Position numbers and translations under genes: made by a program
In this document: piece after piece, positions 52,940 to 61,361 of the stretch
How the letters are laid out: the number at the start of each line of letters is the position of its first letter
Numbering within the stretch: position 1 is the first letter of the stretch
Notes under the pieces: model-generated
Databases searched by the model: none
Seen by the model: the letters and a program-made list of their open reading frames with translations, nothing else
What the model was told of the DNA's origin: nothing
Assembly: GCF_014696715.1 (NCBI RefSeq)
Contig: NZ_JACJQO010000013.1
Coordinates: 186,001 to 250,000, forward strand
DNA: 64,000 nucleotides
Source of the DNA: Pseudanabaena sp. FACHB-2040
GTDB taxonomy: Bacteria; Cyanobacteriota; Cyanobacteriia; Phormidesmidales; Phormidesmidaceae
Reading direction: 5' to 3'

Positions 52940-53581
52940 TTAAAGTTCTAGGAACTGCCGAATGGCTTGCCAGATTTCGGTTTGCACGTTGCCTAGGGCG
53001 TGGTCGCTTTCTAGCTCAATGAGTTTGACCCAGGGGCGCTGGGCAGCGTAGTCGCGGCTGGCCTGAATGCTGATGACTTCGTCCTGCTGCCCATGCAGGA
53101 TTAGGGTTGGGATGGGCTGGTGAAGCTGTTGTTCGTCGTAGGTTTGAGCATCTGTAATAAAGCGGTAGTGTAGGGGAAGCTGGCACTGTTGGCTGTAGTG
53201 GTAAACCGGCAGTGTGCCCTCGCTCTGCCAGCGCTGGCGCTGGTCTTCTCCTAGCCGGGGCAGCCATTGCTCTAGAAAGCGGAAGGCTGGGGCCATCAGC
53301 ACCAGGCGCTCTATCTGGCCCTGCAATTCAGGCTGCTCGGCTAGCCAAGCAGCGGTGAGGCCGCCAAAGCTGGAGCCAATTAAAACAGTGGGCTGAGCGG
53401 GCAAAATCAGATCTTTCACCTGCTGAATCTGGCGGCTCAGAGTGAGGTGGGCAAAGTCTCCCTGGTTAAGATCGGGCACTGCTAGCGGTAATCCCAGAGT
53501 TTGAAAGTGCCGCAGCAGCAGCTGAGCCTTCATTGACTGAGGGCTGGAGGCAAAGCCGTGAAGATAGAGGTACTGGGTCAT
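52940..53581 (-). CDS. Alpha/beta-hydrolase, YqiA-like esterase
   Basis: A 213-residue hydrolase. Seen: MTQYLYLHGFASSPQSMKAQ (oxyanion region), PTVLIGSSFGGLTAAWLAEQ (Gly-Ser-Ser-Phe-Gly nucleophile elbow), the acid Asp in LILHGQQDEVISIQ and the His in LESDHALGN. The frame extends to 53665, but the ATG at 53581 gives the exact family start. YqiA-type esterases act on short acyl esters; the natural substrate is unknown. Divergent from leuB by 120 bases. Confidence 0.85.
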   Translation of the reverse strand: MTQYLYLHGFASSPQSMKAQLLLRHFQTLGLPLAVPDLNQGDFAHLTLSRQIQQVKDLILPAQPTVLIGSSFGGLTAAWLAEQPELQGQIERLVLMAPAFRFLEQWLPRLGEDQRQRWQSEGTLPVYHYSQQCQLPLHYRFITDAQTYDEQQLHQPIPTLILHGQQDEVISIQASRDYAAQRPWVKLIELESDHALGNVQTEIWQAIRQFLEL

Positions 53582-53701
53582 GGCAGCGTCAATGCAGCAG
53601 GGTGCTGGGGTATGATAATGAGCCGTTAAGGAACATTGGGCCTGCACCAGGTCCCTTTCTGCCAAATTCTCTCCTCATTGTGCCGCAACCCTGCATTTCC
53701 C

Positions 53702-54784
53702 ATGACACAGACCTACCGCATCACGCTCTTGCCCGGCGACGGGATTGGCCCAGAAATTATGTCAGTAACTGTTGACGTGCTCAAGGAATTGGGCCGCCAG
53801 GAGAATCTGAGTTTTGAGTTTCAAGAAGCGCTGATTGGCGGGGCCGCCATTGATGCGACAGGCTCTCCCCTACCTGAGGAGACTCTGCAGACTTGCCGGG
53901 GCAGTGACTCGGTGCTGCTGGCGGCAATTGGTGGCTATAAGTGGGACACGCTGCCGCGATCGCAACGCCCCGAGACTGGGCTGCTGGGTCTGCGGGCGGG
54001 CCTAGGCCTGTTTGCTAACCTGCGACCAGCTAAGGTGTTGCCGCAGCTAGTCGATGCGTCTTCCCTCAAGCGAGAGGTGGTGGAGGGGGTAGATATTATG
54101 GTGGTCCGGGAGCTGACGGGCGGCATTTACTTTGGTCAACCCCGAGGCATTTTTGAGACAGAAGCCGGAGAGCAGCGGGGGGTCAACACCATGGTCTACA
54201 CCCCAGCAGAGATTGATAGAATCGGCAAAATCGCCTTTGAAACAGCTCAGAAGCGTCGCGGCCAGCTCTGCTCAGTAGATAAATCAAACGTGCTAGAGGT
54301 GTCGCAGCTGTGGCGCGATCGCATCACGGCCCTATCCGCTGACTATCCCAACATTGAGCTCTCTCATATGTATGTAGATAACGCGGCCATGCAGTTAGTG
54401 CGCTGGCCCAAACAGTTCGATACCATTGTCACTGGCAACCTCTTCGGCGATATCCTGTCTGATGAAGCGGCCATGCTCACTGGCAGTATTGGAATGCTGC
54501 CGTCTGCTAGTCTAGGGGCAGACGGGCCGGGAGTGTATGAGCCCGTTCACGGATCGGCCCCTGATATTGCCGGTCAAGACAAGGCCAACCCCCTAGCGCA
54601 GGTGCTGAGTGCCGCTATGATGCTACGCTACGACCTGGATCAGCCCGCCGCCGCCGACCGCCTGGAGCAAGCCGTTTTGACCGTGCTCGATCAAGGCTAC
54701 CGAACGGGTGACATCATGGCCGAGGGCATGACTGCCGTGGGCTGCAAGGGCATGGGTGAAGTGCTGCTGAAAGCGCTCTCTTAA
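53702..54784 (+). CDS. leuB: 3-isopropylmalate dehydrogenase
   Basis: A 360-residue NAD-dependent enzyme of leucine synthesis, converting 3-isopropylmalate to 2-oxoisocaproate with CO2 release. Signature and active-site motifs: [106 protein letters not shown] and [21 protein letters not shown]. The first ATG fitting the family is 53702; the open frame to 53636 is an upstream extension. Cytoplasmic. Confidence 0.95.
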   Translation: MTQTYRITLLPGDGIGPEIMSVTVDVLKELGRQENLSFEFQEALIGGAAIDATGSPLPEETLQTCRGSDSVLLAAIGGYKWDTLPRSQRPETGLLGLRAGLGLFANLRPAKVLPQLVDASSLKREVVEGVDIMVVRELTGGIYFGQPRGIFETEAGEQRGVNTMVYTPAEIDRIGKIAFETAQKRRGQLCSVDKSNVLEVSQLWRDRITALSADYPNIELSHMYVDNAAMQLVRWPKQFDTIVTGNLFGDILSDEAAMLTGSIGMLPSASLGADGPGVYEPVHGSAPDIAGQDKANPLAQVLSAAMMLRYDLDQPAAADRLEQAVLTVLDQGYRTGDIMAEGMTAVGCKGMGEVLLKALS

Positions 54785-54853
54785 GGAATATTAAGGATTT
54801 GCTGCCTCCTGGTAGATCGATTACAGTCTTGTCTAGATGAGTCACCATTAGCC

Positions 54854-55132
54854 GTGTACGGTCTACAGCAACCCACTTCTCAGAGTCCTACGCCCGCCCT
54901 GTTGAAAGAGCCCAACGGTCTGCCGCCCGTACTGGATCCTACCCTGCTCAAGGCAGCTCGCCAGATCTATCGAACCTACTATGAAGTTCACCCGGAGGAG
55001 ATGCAGCGCCCGATTGGGGTGGCGATTAGTCGCAAGACTCATCGCGGCAAACTGATTTTCGGTGGCAAGCCTATTCTGCTGCCGATTGAGCGGTTCATTC
55101 CGCTCAATCAGATTGAACCGGGCCTGCACTAG
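54854..55132 (+). CDS. Small protein coupled to the methyltransferase (92 aa)
   Basis: GTG start at 54854; stops at 55132, only two bases before the methyltransferase ATG at 55135, so translational coupling is strongly suggested. N-terminal half Ser/Pro/Gln-rich, then basic-helical DPTLLKAARQIYRTYYEVHP and beta-like RPIGVAISRKTHRGKLIFGG. No known family. Possibly a partner or substrate of the methyltransferase, by position only. Confidence 0.6.
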   Translation: MYGLQQPTSQSPTPALLKEPNGLPPVLDPTLLKAARQIYRTYYEVHPEEMQRPIGVAISRKTHRGKLIFGGKPILLPIERFIPLNQIEPGLH

Positions 55133-55134
55133 TC

Positions 55135-56658
55135 ATGGTTTCCTGGAGTGACGGCTACGTCACTGAAATTGAATATACCCACGGCTTTTACCGGGAACTG
55201 GCCCCCGCTCACCTGCAGTTTGCTCTGCTTTGTGCTGGGTTGAGCCGACCGCCCGATCACGGCTTTACCTGGGCTGAGCTGGGCTGCGGCCAAGGTTTTA
55301 CAGCCAACCTGGTAGCAGCGGCTAACCCTCAGAGTCGGTTTTTTGCGACTGATTTTAACCCCAGCCATATTGCGACTGCCCGCCGCTTTCAATCTGAGGT
55401 GGCGCTCGATAACGTTACCTTTAGCGAAAATAGCTTTGAGCAGTACATTGAGGCAGATCTGCCGCCTTTAGATTACATTTGCCTGCACGGCATTTACAGC
55501 TGGATCTCCTCGGAAAACCGGGCGCACATCGTAGAGTTTATGCGCCGCCATTTGAAGCCTTCGGGTGTCGTTTATATCAGCTATAACTGCTATCCCGGCT
55601 GGGCAGCAATCATGCCGCTGCAGCGGCTGATTTACGAGCAAGGGCAGGCCAGCGGTGGACCTCTTTTAGATCGGGTCGATCAGGCGCTGCAGTTTGTGCA
55701 GAAGTTGTCTGAGTCAGATACTGGCTACTTCAAAGCCAATCCGCTGGCGGCTCAGCGGCTGAACCAGCTCCAGAAGCAAAACCGGCATTACCTGGCCCAC
55801 GAATATTTCAATGACCACTGGCATCCGCTGTTTGTTACCCAGGTGGCTGCAGAGCTGTCGCCAGCCAAGCTGATGTTTGCTGCCTCGGCCAATCTGCTCG
55901 ACCATATCGATGCGCTCAACATTCCTCAGTCAGCCCGGGAGCTGTTTGCCAGCGTCAAAGATCCGCTGCAGCGTCAACTGGTGCGAGATTATTTGATCAA
56001 CCAACAGTTTAGGCGTGATCTGTTTATTCGGGGAGCAGTACGGCTCAGCCCGCTAGAGCAGCTAGAGAAGCTGAGGCAGCAGGGGTTTGTCTTGACTCAA
56101 CTGGCGGCTAACATTCCCTTCAAGTTTCAGTCGCCACTGGGAGAGGTTGCCTTGCAGGCCGATATCTACCGGCCGCTAATTGACGCTTTGAGCGAGAAAC
56201 CCACCACGCTAGGGCAGCTGACTCAGCACAGTGGGCTAAAGCAGCTGAGCCTGGAAAGGCTGTTGGAAGCTCTGATGGTGTTGGTGGGCGCGAATTGGGC
56301 GGCTCCAACCTTGCCCGAAGCTGATTTAGCGCAGCGGCGACAGAGCACTGAGCGGTTTAATCGAGCGGTGCTAGAGCAGAGCCAATACAGCGCCGATCTG
56401 CAGTTTTTAGCATCGCCCCTAATTGGTAGCGGGGTTGGCTTAGACCGAATCGACCAGCTAATTTTGCTGGGGCTGATTCGCAAACAGGAGGCGGCAGCCT
56501 TTGCCTGGCAGATATTGTCGGCCCAAAAACAAACTTTGGTAAAAGACGGTCAGCCGCTCAAAACGCCTGAGGAAAATTTGCAGGAGCTTAGGCATAAGGA
56601 GACTGTGCTAGTCCAGCAGAGACTGCCTCTACTCAAACAACTTCAGGTCGTCGCCTGA
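55135..56658 (+). CDS. SAM-dependent methyltransferase with regulatory domain
   Basis: A 507-residue class I methyltransferase. SAM-binding motif I is WAELGCGQGFTANLVAAANP (about 43-62), with DFNPSHIATARRFQ as the acidic-loop segment and DYICLHGIYSW, VVYISYNCYPGWAAIMPLQRL further on. After residue about 250 comes a helical region like the methyltransferase-regulatory domain (PF10119 type): LLQA-type winged helices, LIDALSEKPTTLGQLTQHSGL. Target unknown; proteins of this family may act on small molecules or proteins. The small gene ahead ends two bases before its ATG. Confidence 0.85.
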   Translation: MVSWSDGYVTEIEYTHGFYRELAPAHLQFALLCAGLSRPPDHGFTWAELGCGQGFTANLVAAANPQSRFFATDFNPSHIATARRFQSEVALDNVTFSENSFEQYIEADLPPLDYICLHGIYSWISSENRAHIVEFMRRHLKPSGVVYISYNCYPGWAAIMPLQRLIYEQGQASGGPLLDRVDQALQFVQKLSESDTGYFKANPLAAQRLNQLQKQNRHYLAHEYFNDHWHPLFVTQVAAELSPAKLMFAASANLLDHIDALNIPQSARELFASVKDPLQRQLVRDYLINQQFRRDLFIRGAVRLSPLEQLEKLRQQGFVLTQLAANIPFKFQSPLGEVALQADIYRPLIDALSEKPTTLGQLTQHSGLKQLSLERLLEALMVLVGANWAAPTLPEADLAQRRQSTERFNRAVLEQSQYSADLQFLASPLIGSGVGLDRIDQLILLGLIRKQEAAAFAWQILSAQKQTLVKDGQPLKTPEENLQELRHKETVLVQQRLPLLKQLQVVA

Positions 56659-56795
56659 TGCGGGCGTTAAATCGGTTTTGCTGCAGCTAAATGGAGCTGT
56701 AGCGAGCATTTAACCGACGCAGAATAACTGGCCCGATCAGAATAATCAAGATGGCGCAGACAGGGGTGTAGCGAAAGGCTCAGAAGCCTTGAATA

Positions 56796-57800
56796 CTACG
56801 GCACCAAAATCAGCTTTCCAATGTGCTTGCCCTGCTCCATCACGGCCTGGGCCTGACGCACCTCTCGTAGGGAAAACTGGGCGGCGACGGGCATCTGGTA
56901 TGTGCCGTCGGTAACTCTCTGCAGAACGTGCTCATACGCTGCTTGTTCAACCCCACTGCCGGATAGCTGATTGAGCACCCAGCCTCGCAGAGACGCCATT
57001 TTGCGAATTAGCGGATGGACGTTGACGACATCGGGCTTGCCTAGCAGGCCGTAGATCCAGAGGGTGCCGCCGTGGGCTAGGAGGCGAATCTCGGTATTAA
57101 GGAAGTCTCCGGCAGCGACTGGATCAAAAATCACGTTAAAGCCTTTGCCGCTGGTCAGCTTTTTGGCTGCTCGGTACCAGTCGGTGTCGCGGGTCAAAAT
57201 CAGGTGGTCGTAGGGAGCTTCTGGCATGGCCTGCAGCTTTGCCAGCTTGTCGGCGCTGGTGGTGGTGCCGACAGCAATACCGCCATGGTGCTTGACGACC
57301 TGGGCGGCTGCGATCGCAACGCTGCTGCTCGCCCCTGGAATGAGAACTGTTTGCCCCGGCTGCAGGGCCTGCTGCCACACCAGGCAGCCCCAGGCCGTCA
57401 GGTAGGGTAGCCAGAGCGTCCCTAGCAGTTCATTGGGCACCCCTGCGGGGGCTGGAACGGTCTGGTCGGCCCGCACGACGTAGTGCGACTGATAGGTGCC
57501 CTGGCCTTGGCCCTTGCTGGCCGGAGCATCTAGCGTGAGGATGACGCGTTGACCGGGGTTGCGATCGCTCACCCTAGAACCAACCGCTACAATCACACCA
57601 CCGCCCTCCAATCCAGGTGTAAAGGGAGGATTGCCCGATATCAGGCGGTATTCACCTCGTCGGGCCATGAGTTCAGCGTTGTTCATGCCGATGCTGGTTA
57701 GCCCCACGACGACCTCCCCGGCTGCCGGGATCGGATCGGGCAGATCGACGATGTCTAACTGCTCAACTCCCCCAAATGCTCGAACGATGACCTTATACAT
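56796..57800 (-). CDS. Medium-chain (quinone oxidoreductase-like) dehydrogenase
   Basis: A 334-residue NADPH-dependent MDR protein without zinc ligands: the catalytic-zinc Cys is absent, and the N-terminal GroES-like fold reads VEQLDIVDLPDPIPAAGEVVV...GEYRLISGNPPFTPGLEGGGVIVAVG. The cofactor domain follows with PYLTAWGCLVW, QPGQTVLIPGASSSVAIAAAQVVKHHG (Ala-Ser-Ser loop in place of the canonical Gly-rich motif) and FNVIFDPVAAGD. It ends IGKLILVP. Likely reduces quinones or activated alkenes; the substrate is unknown. Start at 57800 is family-typical; the frame extends to 57830. Confidence 0.85.
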   Translation of the reverse strand: MYKVIVRAFGGVEQLDIVDLPDPIPAAGEVVVGLTSIGMNNAELMARRGEYRLISGNPPFTPGLEGGGVIVAVGSRVSDRNPGQRVILTLDAPASKGQGQGTYQSHYVVRADQTVPAPAGVPNELLGTLWLPYLTAWGCLVWQQALQPGQTVLIPGASSSVAIAAAQVVKHHGGIAVGTTTSADKLAKLQAMPEAPYDHLILTRDTDWYRAAKKLTSGKGFNVIFDPVAAGDFLNTEIRLLAHGGTLWIYGLLGKPDVVNVHPLIRKMASLRGWVLNQLSGSGVEQAAYEHVLQRVTDGTYQMPVAAQFSLREVRQAQAVMEQGKHIGKLILVP

Positions 57801-58173
57801 ACGGCTTCTTTTCCAGCGATAAGGCAGCAAAGTTCACTTATTATTGCTTTTTAACACGCATTCTGGATGATTGAAGATTTTCAGCTCGATTGGGGCGATT
57901 ACTAGCAGATTGTCTGGATTTGAGCAGCAAAAACAGCTGAATCGACAGAATTCGACAATAGCTGGTTTGCCACCTGTGGCTCGATAATCTAAATAAATAT
58001 TGCCCAAGACCTCTCTCGGTCAACCTGGCCTCCCGTGGGGATCAGGCGGATCGGGAAAGGCCCTGAGTGAATAACCAGTTTTAGGCGTGGCTATGTTTCT
58101 CGTAGAAGCATAGCCATTTCTTAACGGTAGCTAATCAACGCATGGACAACCAGTCAATCGGCTAAGCAGCCGA
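57801..58173. other. Non-coding region upstream of the glycosyltransferase
   Basis: About 370 bases between divergent genes. A hairpin TGGCTATG/CATAGCCA with TTCT/AGAA extension lies at 58088-58116, followed by TTTCTTAACG; it could be a leader structure of the glycosyltransferase transcript, whose start is about 80 bases further. No gene seen. Confidence 0.4.
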
Positions 58174-58194
58174 GTGTGGAGTGTATTGAACCGT

Positions 58195-59682
58195 ATGCCG
58201 CAATTGAATTCACGCAAGACGATAAAGACCTCGGTAGATCTGTTGTTGATGCTGATATTGACAAACGGGATCTTGCTGGGCTTTCCAGCGGTTTTGTATA
58301 TTCTGCTGTTGAGACGTGGAGGCACACTGCTGCCGCTGCAGCTTGCGATCTCCGGGGTTTACCTGCTGGCAGCCTTCATCCTGACTGCTGAGACAGGGGC
58401 TGTTTTATGGGCACTCGGCCAGTCTAGGCAGACCACCATGCGAGGCCTTCTACAGCGTTTTCTGAGGAGACGTCCTGAGCTGCATCCAACTGCTGCTCGC
58501 GGGCCAGAGGCCCTGAGCCGATTGCCCTTGGCGTCAACCCCGCCGGTTTCTATTGTGGTGGTCGCCTACCTGCCCAATGAACAGAGCATTATTCTCGAAA
58601 CTCTGCAGCATATCCTGACTCAGGTAGATTGGCCTACCTCTCGGCTAGAGGTGATTTTGGCCTATAACACGCCGACAGCGCTGCCGATTGAGGCCGATTT
58701 GCAGCGTTTGGCAGAGACAAACCCGACGCTGAAACTGCTGCGGGTAGAGAGCAGCACGTCCAAGGCTCAAAACTTAAATGCAGCCCTGCAGATCGCTACT
58801 GGCAAGATGACCTGTATTTTCGATGCCGATCACCACCCGGGGGCTGACTGCCTGATCCGGGCTTGGCAGTGGCTGCAGCAGGGCCAGTATGACCTAGTGC
58901 AGGGCCGCAACATTATCCGCAACCATGGCGAAAACTGGCTGACCCAGCTAATTGCCGTGGAGTTTGAGTGCCTCTATGGCGTTAGCCACTATGGCCGCTC
59001 TCTGCTGGTAGATACGGCTTTGTTTGGTGGCTCTAACGGCTACTGGCGCACGTCTGCGCTGCGGCGGGTCTGCTTTCGCGCCACTATGCTGACTGAGGAT
59101 ATTGACGCGACGCTGCGGGCCTTGCTGAAGGGCTATCGCATTGTTCACGATCCGCAGATTTTGACTACAGAGCTGGCTCCTGAGGATGTGCCGACACTCT
59201 GGTCTCAACGACGACGCTGGAGTCAGGGATGGTTAGAGGTGGCCCTAGCACATCAGCGGCGGGTGGCGCGATCGCGCTATTTTGACCTGCCTCAGCGGAT
59301 CTGCTGGCTAGTTATGCTGCTCTACAGCGAAGGATTTCACCCTCTGGCCCTGCAGATCATTCCCATTGCCCTTAGCCTTTCGATGTCTGGGCTAGTGATG
59401 TCGGAGACCATGTTCAGATTTACCCTGATCAGCACGCTGCTGACCCTGCTAAGCGGGTTTCTTCAGCTTTTTGTGGCAATGAGATCGCGGCAGCAGGTGT
59501 TGCCGCTGCCACCAGCATACTTTCTGCTGTATGGCCTGCTCTCCCCAATCTACTTCTGGTTTAAGAGCCTGGTGGCAGTGGTGGCCCTCTCTTACCACCT
59601 AGGGGGGCGACGGGAGTGGCACGTAACGCGGCGGGTCAATCAAAAGGCAAAAGCCCAGGTGCTAGATCCCGCTCTACGATGA
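58195..59682 (+). CDS. Processive family 2 glycosyltransferase (membrane synthase)
   Basis: A 495-residue GT2 protein of cellulose synthase/hyaluronan-synthase type. Two N-terminal membrane spans (LLLMLILTNGILLGFPAVLYI, LAISGVYLLAAFILTAETGAV), a cytoplasmic GT-A domain with SIVVVAYLPNEQ, VILAYNT, IFDADHHPGAD (DxD), MLTEDIDATLRAL (TED) and QRRRWSQGW (QxxRW), then three to four C-terminal spans. So it polymerises a beta-linked polysaccharide and moves it across the membrane. Product unknown. An in-frame GTG at 58174 would add seven residues; neither start has an ideal ribosome site. Its 3' end overlaps the thioesterase gene's end by nine bases. Confidence 0.88.
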   Translation: MPQLNSRKTIKTSVDLLLMLILTNGILLGFPAVLYILLLRRGGTLLPLQLAISGVYLLAAFILTAETGAVLWALGQSRQTTMRGLLQRFLRRRPELHPTAARGPEALSRLPLASTPPVSIVVVAYLPNEQSIILETLQHILTQVDWPTSRLEVILAYNTPTALPIEADLQRLAETNPTLKLLRVESSTSKAQNLNAALQIATGKMTCIFDADHHPGADCLIRAWQWLQQGQYDLVQGRNIIRNHGENWLTQLIAVEFECLYGVSHYGRSLLVDTALFGGSNGYWRTSALRRVCFRATMLTEDIDATLRALLKGYRIVHDPQILTTELAPEDVPTLWSQRRRWSQGWLEVALAHQRRVARSRYFDLPQRICWLVMLLYSEGFHPLALQIIPIALSLSMSGLVMSETMFRFTLISTLLTLLSGFLQLFVAMRSRQQVLPLPPAYFLLYGLLSPIYFWFKSLVAVVALSYHLGGRREWHVTRRVNQKAKAQVLDPALR

Positions 59683-60114
59683 CTGCTGCCACTGATACTG
59701 ATAGTTCCAGTATTGCTGCACCACTGCTTCTGGTAGCGCTAGGGGCGCGAGCGTCTGGGCGTCAAGCAGGTGGCCGATTTGGGTGGCGGTGGCAATTGTG
59801 CCCTCTGAGCCGCCCAGTCGAATTTGTAAAGTCCAGCGAGTTTTGCCCAGGTTTGACAGCCATAGTCGCCCGGTTAAGACTCGCTGCGATCGCACCGGCT
59901 GCTTATACTCAATCTGCGTTGACACCAGCGCCAGGTACTGGTCTGCTCGCTGGGGAAAGTGCTGCTGCAGAAATTCTTGCCGCAGGCTTTCTAGCCAGCG
60001 CAGATAGGCAAACTCGCTGACCAATCCCCGGCTATCGAAGTCAAAAGATTGCACCTTAAACGACAGCTCAACGGCAAAGAGATCAGTGGGTGCGATCGCA
60101 TTAGACTGAGTCAT
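59674..60114 (-). CDS. Hotdog-fold acyl-CoA thioesterase (4HBT/YbgC type)
   Basis: A 146-residue hotdog-fold protein: VELSFKVQSFDFDSRGLVSEFAYLRWLESLR fits the 4-hydroxybenzoyl-CoA thioesterase-like family, with the Asp in FDFDSRG as the probable catalytic residue, and then QIEYKQPVRSQRVLTGRLWL and a C-terminal sheet. It probably hydrolyses an acyl-CoA or acyl-ACP. A 14-bp palindrome (60129-60142) lies 14 bases upstream of its start, identical to one in front of the TetR gene, so it is probably a direct target of that repressor. Confidence 0.8.
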   Translation of the reverse strand: MTQSNAIAPTDLFAVELSFKVQSFDFDSRGLVSEFAYLRWLESLRQEFLQQHFPQRADQYLALVSTQIEYKQPVRSQRVLTGRLWLSNLGKTRWTLQIRLGGSEGTIATATQIGHLLDAQTLAPLALPEAVVQQYWNYQYQWQQSS

Positions 60115-60128
60115 AATTTCCTCCTAAG

Positions 60129-60142
60129 AGACCGATCGGTCT
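60129..60142. promoter_or_regulatory. TetR operator copy 1 (in front of the thioesterase)
   Basis: AGACCGATCGGTCT, a perfect 14-bp palindrome with centre at the HIP1-like core CGATCG. It starts 14 bases upstream of the thioesterase start codon. Exactly the same 14 bases occur at 60806-60819. Confidence 0.8.
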
Positions 60143-60195
60143 TTTTTGCATCAAAAAAAATGAGCTACTGAGTTTGGGTAAATTCGGCCTGTGCC

Positions 60196-60801
60196 CTAAC
60201 TTCTGACAGCATCTGCTCTCACCGCCTGAAGCTGGATCTGCAGATGACGAATAGCCCGCTCCAAATAAATTGAATCGTCGTAGACCTTGCTCATCATCAC
60301 CGCGCCTTCAACCATGGCAATCAACAGGGTGGCCAGTTCATCGGCATCAGTGCCAGGCCGCACCTCACCCCGCTCCATTCCCCGCTCCAGCACTCGCCGA
60401 ATCAGCGATTGCCAGCTATCCAGCGCTTGCCGTACCCGTTGCCGCATGACAGGATGGGTGTCGTCGCTCTCGACGGCGGTATTGAGAATGGGGCAGCCGC
60501 CCTCAATCGGGGGCTGGTCGATGTAGTGCCGATAGACCTCAAGCATTGCCAACAGCCGATCAACAGCATGGCGCTGGCTGCGAATCGCTGCCATGTAGTG
60601 CCGGGTAATTTCCTGAATCATGTACTCAAACGCTTCTAGGGCCAGTTCCTCCTTACTGCCGAAGTGATTGTAGATCCCGCCTTTTTGCAGCCCCGTCACC
60701 CGCATAATGTCAGCCATAGACGCGCCAGCATAGCCCTGCCGGTTAAACAGCAGTGCCGCTTCGCGCACAATTTTTTGGCGGGTTTCTTGGGCCTTGGACA
60801 T
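60196..60801 (-). CDS. TetR/AcrR family repressor
   Basis: A 201-residue TetR repressor. Recognition region MADIMRVTGLQKGGIYNHFGSKEELALEAF (about 30-58) is a classical TetR helix-turn-helix with the Asn-His-Phe-Gly-Ser-Lys-Glu-Glu signature. The ligand domain includes IDQPPIEGGCPILNTAVESDD and is helical. The start at 60801 is five bases from one copy of a 14-bp palindrome; the second copy is in front of the thioesterase gene immediately downstream on the same strand. So it should repress itself and the thioesterase until an inducer, perhaps an acyl-CoA, binds. Confidence 0.88.
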   Translation of the reverse strand: MSKAQETRQKIVREAALLFNRQGYAGASMADIMRVTGLQKGGIYNHFGSKEELALEAFEYMIQEITRHYMAAIRSQRHAVDRLLAMLEVYRHYIDQPPIEGGCPILNTAVESDDTHPVMRQRVRQALDSWQSLIRRVLERGMERGEVRPGTDADELATLLIAMVEGAVMMSKVYDDSIYLERAIRHLQIQLQAVRADAVRS

Positions 60802-60805
60802 TAAC

Positions 60806-60819
60806 AGACCGATCGGTCT
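60806..60819. promoter_or_regulatory. TetR operator copy 2 (self-regulation)
   Basis: Identical AGACCGATCGGTCT palindrome starting five bases upstream of the TetR start codon. Two exact copies 677 bases apart, each in front of a gene on the same strand, are strong evidence of a shared operator. Confidence 0.8.
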
Positions 60820-61006
60820 TTGCTTTTCAAAACAGTATCACATTTCTTTGGAAGGGAAAAGAAGGTGGGAAAAGTTCAGCTTAAGGGGCAAAAAATCGCA
60901 AAAACGCTTATTGCTGAGCTTTTCTGAAGTTTCTCCAATCGACTTCTGCCGTTGGCTAGGGCAAAGTTGAAACTACAGCCAGGGTGAATGGAGAGGAGCC
61001 AACGGC

Positions 61007-61282
61007 TTGCAAGGCTTCTTCCCTGTCCCATCTACTACTAATCCCCCCTTAACTATGTCTGCACCATCTGTCCCCAGTTCTGCTCCCAAAAACTGCACCG
61101 AATGTCCTAACTGCGGCAAGTACTCTATCGTGTACCACCGAGACGAGATTTACCGCTGCCTCAACTGCGATTTTGAGCGAGTCCTCAACAGCACTGAGGC
61201 CGACAAAACAGAGGAAGGCAACCCACTGTCCTTAATGATTAGCACCCTAGGTTTTGTGCTAATGCTGCTGCTGTTTCTTTAG
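61007..61282 (+). CDS. Zinc-ribbon protein with C-terminal membrane span (91 aa)
   Basis: A 91-residue protein with a CxxCxxC/CxxC-type zinc ribbon: NCTECPNCGKYSIVYHRDEIYRCLNC (about residues 29-54) holds Cys pairs for one zinc ion. The C-terminus is one hydrophobic span (LSLMISTLGFVLMLLLFL), so it is a tail-anchored membrane protein with the zinc domain in the cytoplasm. The TTG at 61007 has GAGGAG eight bases upstream and is preferred; an ATG at 61055 without one is the alternative. Function unknown. Lies alone between TetR and sppA. Confidence 0.65.
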   Translation: MQGFFPVPSTTNPPLTMSAPSVPSSAPKNCTECPNCGKYSIVYHRDEIYRCLNCDFERVLNSTEADKTEEGNPLSLMISTLGFVLMLLLFL

Positions 61283-61361
61283 AAAGTGTGCCTTAGAAAC
61301 GCGTGCCCTAGAAACGCGCGCCTGGAGCTGTCTATCTAGACCCGGATTCAGCTTAAACAAA

